In this document: positions 60,515-64,000 of the stretch, in pieces
Layout of the letters: each line of letters opens with the position of its first letter
Position numbering within the stretch: position 1 is the stretch's first letter
Assembly: GCF_002849715.1 (NCBI RefSeq)
Contig: NZ_CP018863.1
Coordinates: 3,286,001 to 3,350,000, forward strand
DNA from: Arthrobacter crystallopoietes
GTDB taxonomy: Bacteria; Actinomycetota; Actinomycetes; Actinomycetales; Micrococcaceae
DNA length: 64,000 nt
Reading direction: 5' to 3'
Position numbers and translations under genes: made by a program
Notes under the pieces: model-generated
The model's database searches: none
What the model saw: the letters and a program-made list of their open reading frames with translations, nothing else
Told to the model about the DNA's origin: nothing

Positions 60515-62089
60515 CTACTCCAACGGCACTGTCCAGACCAGGCTTGTGCCTTGGCCCGGAGCGCTCTTGATCTCCAGGGTGCCGTGCAGTTCTTCCGCCC
60601 GTTGCTCGAGGTTGGCCAGGCCGCTGCGGCGCAGGGGGTCGGCGAACCCGCGGCCGTTGTCCTCGATGGCCAGCCGGACGCGGTTGTCGCTGGCCGCGAC
60701 GGAGACCTCGATATGGTCGGCATCCGAATGGCGCACCGCGTTGCTGAGCCCCTCCCGGATAACCGCCAGCAGGTGTTCGGCCACCTTGTCCGGCACGTCC
60801 GAATCGATGGGACCGGAAATTTCGAGCCGCGGCGTGAAGGCTGACGCGCGGGTGCCTTCCTGCACGGCCCGCACAATCCTGCTGCTGAGGACTTCCTCCT
60901 GGGCGTCGGCGCGCAGGGAGTAGATCGTGTCGCGCAGCTCGCGGATAGCTTCGTCGAGTTCCCGGGTGACGTCGGAGATCCGCTCTTGGGCACTGTCCTC
61001 CATGGTGTAGCGGCGCAGGCTTTGCAGGTTCAGGCCGGCGGCAAACAAACGCTGAATGACGACGTCGTGCAAGTCCCTGGCAATCCGGTCCCGGTCCGCA
61101 AAGAGCACCAGTTGTTCACGCAGCCGCTGGCCCTGCGCCAACTCCATCGTGAGCGAAGCATGCGTGCAGAAGATCTCGGCCATGTCCAGATCAACGGGGT
61201 GGAAGCCGTCGGCTCCGGCCGCCCTGCAGAGCACCAGCAGGCTGGGTTCGCCGCCGCGTGGGGACAGCCGGGCCACCAGCGCGGCCCCCAGCCCCTCCGC
61301 TTTTTCCGGATCCACCAGATCGGCCGCTTCGCACAACACGGGTCTTCCGGTCTCCAGCACGGAGTGGAGAACGGTGAGCGAGACCGGGACACTCTGGCGG
61401 ACAATTTCCCCCGCGCGCTCGCCCGCGGCAGCTTCGCACCGGGCGATCATCCCGTCCTGGGCCGGTGTGGCGAACACCGCCAATGCAGCTCCCGACGGCG
61501 CCAACGCGTGGTCGACGATCAGATCGCGCGGGTCCTGCGACTTGGAAGGCAACCGCATGCTCAATTCCATCGAGGCCTGCAGCCACTGTTCACGGCGTCG
61601 CAGGGCCTCGAACAGGCGGGCATTTTGGACCGCTACGCCTGCGGCCGCGGCCAGAGTGGAGACGAAGTCCTCGTCCCGCTCGGTGAAGCTGCCGCCGCCT
61701 CTCTTCTCCGTCAGGTAGAGGCTGCCGAAGACCGCGCCGCGGACGCGGATCGGCACCCCGAGAAAGGACTGCATCGGCGGATGATTGGGCGGAAAGCCAT
61801 GGGCGTCCGCGTGGCCGCTGAGCGGGTTGAGCCGGAGCGCCACGGGTTCGCGCAACAGCAGCCCGAGCACACCGTGCCCGGTCGGCAGGTCCCCGATACG
61901 GTGGTGTTCCTCCTCATCGAGACCAACCGTAATGAAGTGGCTCAGCGACGTGCCGTCTTCACCGGCAACGCCCAGCGCGCCGTACTGGGCATCCACGAGC
62001 TGGCAGGCCGACTCCACCACCCGCCGCAGGACGGTTTCCAGGCTCAGGTCTTCGGCGACCGCCATCACGGCCGCGAGGAGATGCTTCAT
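60515..62089 (-). CDS. GAF-domain histidine kinase, DevS/DosS-like
   Basis: Sensor kinase of 524 residues without membrane helices. Two GAF domains are seen (about residues 15-150 and 170-320). The first contains GFPPNHPPMQSFLGVPIRVRGAVFGSLYLTEK, a stretch typical of DevS/DosS sensors, in which a His of this domain binds haem; whether that His is functional here is not shown. The HisKA_3 phospho-acceptor His is in RDRIARDLHDVVIQ, and the ATPase domain has NxxRHS-like and DNGRGF motifs (GLSNAVRHSDADHIEV, IEDNGRGFADPL). It is convergent with the response regulator, 48 bases away. Confidence 0.85.
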   Translation of the reverse strand: MKHLLAAVMAVAEDLSLETVLRRVVESACQLVDAQYGALGVAGEDGTSLSHFITVGLDEEEHHRIGDLPTGHGVLGLLLREPVALRLNPLSGHADAHGFPPNHPPMQSFLGVPIRVRGAVFGSLYLTEKRGGGSFTERDEDFVSTLAAAAGVAVQNARLFEALRRREQWLQASMELSMRLPSKSQDPRDLIVDHALAPSGAALAVFATPAQDGMIARCEAAAGERAGEIVRQSVPVSLTVLHSVLETGRPVLCEAADLVDPEKAEGLGAALVARLSPRGGEPSLLVLCRAAGADGFHPVDLDMAEIFCTHASLTMELAQGQRLREQLVLFADRDRIARDLHDVVIQRLFAAGLNLQSLRRYTMEDSAQERISDVTRELDEAIRELRDTIYSLRADAQEEVLSSRIVRAVQEGTRASAFTPRLEISGPIDSDVPDKVAEHLLAVIREGLSNAVRHSDADHIEVSVAASDNRVRLAIEDNGRGFADPLRRSGLANLEQRAEELHGTLEIKSAPGQGTSLVWTVPLE

Positions 62090-62470
62090 CCGGTCCTACC
62101 TCCAACCGGCGAATCGGGAATCCCCATACGTCCCCCCAACCGATGTTCGTACTCTGCAGCCCGGCTGTTGCGCTAAAGCTCTGGACTGTTATCTAAGTTG
62201 CCGGGGGCAACACCCGTCAAGCTTTTACGGAGCCGGATCACGCAGCCGTACTGCTGCAGAGACTTCCTAAACGCGGCAACCACCCGCCGTCGTACGTGCT
62301 GAATGGTTCGATCAGCGGCTATTTGCGCCTTTATAACAATTGGGGGACGAAAGGCCCTCCTCTTTCCAAGGTTGCTAGGGCAGACTCTTGGTCATGCGGC
62401 TTCCGACAGCCGCTGCGCCGGAACGAGGACGTCCGGCACAAGTCTTGAGCAAGACCGGAGGCAACCCCTT
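62090..62470. other. Intergenic region with a DevR-like box
   Basis: Divergent promoter region between the kinase gene and the small gene at 62471. It contains GGGACGAAAGGCCC at 62344-62357. No gene is recognised in it. Confidence 0.5.
62344..62357. promoter_or_regulatory. DevR-box-like GGGACGAAAGGCCC
   Basis: Matches GGGAC-N4-GGCCC, close to the mycobacterial DevR consensus GGGAC-N4-GTCCC. It is 114 bases upstream of the gene at 62471. Confidence 0.55.
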
Positions 62471-62728
62471 ATGGTTCTACCCGCCTGGCAAGATGACGAA
62501 GCCGCAACAGCGGTCCCCACGATCGGGACCGGACCGGAACTGCCGTTCTGCGAGACCTGCCGCTCAGACCAGTATCTGATTATCGAAGAGTTCGTTCCGC
62601 CCCGGCTGCAGCCCAGGACGGGTCTCACCTCAGCCGAAGCCAGCTACAGCTGTCTCAAATGCGGGCAGTTCAGCGGCCATGAGGTGCCCTCGGACTGGGA
62701 GCCGCCCGGGTGGTTTTGGTACGCCTGA
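62471..62728 (+). CDS. Small cysteine-rich protein of unknown function
   Basis: An 85-residue protein with CETC and CLKCGQ pairs 40 residues apart, suggesting a small zinc ribbon. The ending EVPSDWEPPGWFWYA is aromatic-rich. The ATG follows GGAGG by about 9 bases. It may be regulated by the response regulator through the DevR-like box upstream. No known family could be named. Confidence 0.65.
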   Translation: MVLPAWQDDEAATAVPTIGTGPELPFCETCRSDQYLIIEEFVPPRLQPRTGLTSAEASYSCLKCGQFSGHEVPSDWEPPGWFWYA

Positions 62729-62737
62729 CCCGAAGCC

Positions 62738-62751
62738 GGGACTTTGGGCCC
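62738..62751. promoter_or_regulatory. DevR-box-like GGGACTTTGGGCCC
   Basis: GGGAC-TTTG-GGCCC differs at two positions from the DevR consensus GGGACTTTAGTCCC. It is 218 bases upstream of the gene at 62969 and 9 bases after the stop of the previous gene. Confidence 0.6.
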
Positions 62752-62968
62752 TATTGGCAATGGCCAGGGCACGGGAGTCTTTAGGAGGTGCATATCGGGA
62801 GCCAGCAGGGGGGACTGGCCGCACTACACATGTGGCAATCCCGATTCCGTACCGGTCCCGTGCAAAGGCGCTCGGGATTTAGTACGGAAATGCAGCCGTG
62901 GACCGCCTAGGCTATCGGCGGTCCACGGCAGCCATCAGCAGTTCCCCGGAGATCTCAGAAGGACGGGT

Positions 62969-63319
62969 ATGACAACCACACAGCTAGTACGCAATGCTCG
63001 GGACCAGACCGGATTCACCGGCGCAGCCAGCCGGAAACTCAAAGTGCTGGTGCGTCTGGACACGACGATGCAGTCCGCGCGGATCCAGGTGGGCGGCACG
63101 GTGACGATCCAAAACCTCAAGGCGCTCTACGCGATTGCCCGGCGTACCAACTCGCTGGTGCCCGGCATGGAAATAGTCGTTGATTTGTCCAGGGCCCACG
63201 CCGGCGCCGAAGCACTGGCGGATCTGCAGACCGCGGTAGAGCGTGGCTGCCTGCCGGAGAAGTCCGACCCGCTGCATTCCGAATGCCGGCTGCAGGTGCT
63301 GGAGCCCCTGGCGGCTTAG
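62969..63319 (+). CDS. Small soluble protein of unknown function (possible STAS-like fold)
   Basis: A 116-residue protein. Alternating strands and helices (KVLVRLDTTMQSARIQVGGTV, ALYAIARRTNSLVPGMEIVVDLSRAHAGAEALADL) resemble a STAS-type fold, in which the middle helix and strand pattern binds a partner, but the similarity is only structural guesswork. The start ATG at 62969 follows GAAGGAC. A DevR-like box is upstream. Confidence 0.6.
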   Translation: MTTTQLVRNARDQTGFTGAASRKLKVLVRLDTTMQSARIQVGGTVTIQNLKALYAIARRTNSLVPGMEIVVDLSRAHAGAEALADLQTAVERGCLPEKSDPLHSECRLQVLEPLAA

Positions 63320-63349
63320 GTATCCGCCGGGCGGCATGGCGACGGCGAT

Positions 63350-63853
63350 TTAGTAGGCCGGCGCCGAGGCTGTCTCCGTGGCGTTGGGCGACGGGGCGCC
63401 CGGGGGCAGGTACTGGCGGTAGGGTTCCAACGTGCCGTCGAAGACCGGAACCAGCAGCTCGGTGCTCTCCGAGCCGACCGTGACGGTAACCGGCACGCGC
63501 GAGCCCGGCGGTTCGGTGATTGTCGGGAGCTGATGGGGATTGGTGTCGAAGCCATAGTCCGTGCCGCCGTCGACCGTTACCGTCACTTCACTGTTCGCAT
63601 CCGCGATGGTGACCTCGGTCGGCTCGTCGGCGGTGTTGGACAGCGTGCCCAGCAGGCGGCCCGGCTGGCCTTCGGCCGCGGCAACGATCAGCAGGCTCCG
63701 CACCTGCATGGGCCCAATGTCCGCGTTGACCCCGTTGGCCACCGGGTCTGTTTCCTCCACGTCCGTTTCTGCGCAGCTTGAGAGCGAAAAGGCCATGGCA
63801 AGGGCAGCCAGCACGGCGATCAGATGCCGCAGGGCGGTGCCTGGTTTTCTCAT
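63350..63853 (-). CDS. Predicted lipoprotein
   Basis: Secreted lipoprotein of 167 residues. Signal peptide with RK start, hydrophobic core and lipobox SLSSC (Cys27). The mature domain is beta-rich (VTVTVDGGTDYGF, VPVTVTVGSESTELLVPVFDGTLEPY) and the C-terminus is Pro/Thr/Ala-rich. No known family was recognised. Upstream to base 64000 no further gene start is seen. Confidence 0.75.
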   Translation of the reverse strand: MRKPGTALRHLIAVLAALAMAFSLSSCAETDVEETDPVANGVNADIGPMQVRSLLIVAAAEGQPGRLLGTLSNTADEPTEVTIADANSEVTVTVDGGTDYGFDTNPHQLPTITEPPGSRVPVTVTVGSESTELLVPVFDGTLEPYRQYLPPGAPSPNATETASAPAY

Positions 63854-64000
63854 GGTGGGGTCCTAACGTTGCTCGTCCAAAAGGTACGTATGCCCAACAT
63901 AAGCACACTGATCAATGGGGACAACAGAATTGACCGGATCGTAACCGCTCGGGTGCGGATGCAGAACGGGGAGATAACGCCGCGGGTTCCCCGGTTTCGG

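Noticed and set aside
1..64000. tRNA, rRNA and CRISPR arrays
   Set aside because: I looked for cloverleaf-type ends, GGTTCGAATCC-like arms and regularly spaced repeats and found none; by-eye search could miss a divergent tRNA.

Overview
The window is high-GC DNA with short intergenic gaps, GTG/TTG starts, Cgl0158-type aldolase and IolT-type permease genes, and a DevS/DevR-like two-component pair. This points to an actinobacterium, most likely Arthrobacter or a close relative in Micrococcaceae; the genus is inferred from gene content only. No rRNA, tRNA, CRISPR array or intact insertion sequence was found.

Region 1 (1-18 kb) is a sugar/polyol catabolic island that is partly decaying. A ChvE-GguA-GguB type sugar ABC transporter (minus strand, permease cut by the window edge) diverges from an unusual regulator made of two complete IclR units in one chain. 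Next comes a three-gene plus-strand operon (oxidoreductase, TIM-barrel isomerase, oxidoreductase). It is followed by a wrecked LacI gene, and then a second set of related genes on the minus strand, one of which survives only as a tail. An ABC-permease tail, an intact sugar:H+ symporter, a ROK kinase, another TIM-barrel isomerase and an oxidoreductase tail complete the region. A palindrome TGGACA-N3-TGTCCA occurs upstream of three of these units and may be the operator of the double IclR protein.

Region 2 (18-43 kb) is the myo-inositol catabolic locus. The order is iolC, a Cgl0158-type aldolase, iolD, iolA, iolE, iolG, an iolH-like gene and iolT, all on the plus strand. A second sugar permease with a LacI regulator, a tautomerase, and a minus-strand group follow; that group holds iolR and iolB, then a truncated dioxygenase, a broken oxidoreductase and an SDR. 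Divergent from iolR is an ABC transporter of the ribose/inositol class followed by three Gfo/Idh/MocA dehydrogenases. Similar boxes built around TGTCCTNACA lie upstream of iolC, iolR, the ABC transporter, the tautomerase and the second permease, and suggest one GntR-type IolR regulon. Together the genes give uptake, inositol oxidation, dehydration, ring opening, isomerisation, phosphorylation, aldol cleavage and conversion of malonate semialdehyde to acetyl-CoA. Extra dehydrogenases and isomerases probably feed other inositol isomers or related polyols into the pathway.

Region 3 (43-48 kb) is a smaller LacI-controlled unit: a hydroxypyruvate-isomerase-like protein, an oxidoreductase, a LacI regulator with two matching operators in the divergent promoter, and an MFS transporter.

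Region 4 (48-64 kb) is ordinary chromosome: DUF998 protein, GNAT, PPK2, a DSD1-like PLP enzyme, a frameshifted DNA-binding protein, RecQ, Lrp with a divergent MFS gene, Hsp20, a frameshifted ABC exporter, MarR, and a DevR/DevS-like pair. GGGAC-N4-GGCCC boxes lie next to two small downstream genes and a weaker one lies upstream of hsp20, suggesting a local hypoxia/dormancy-type regulon.
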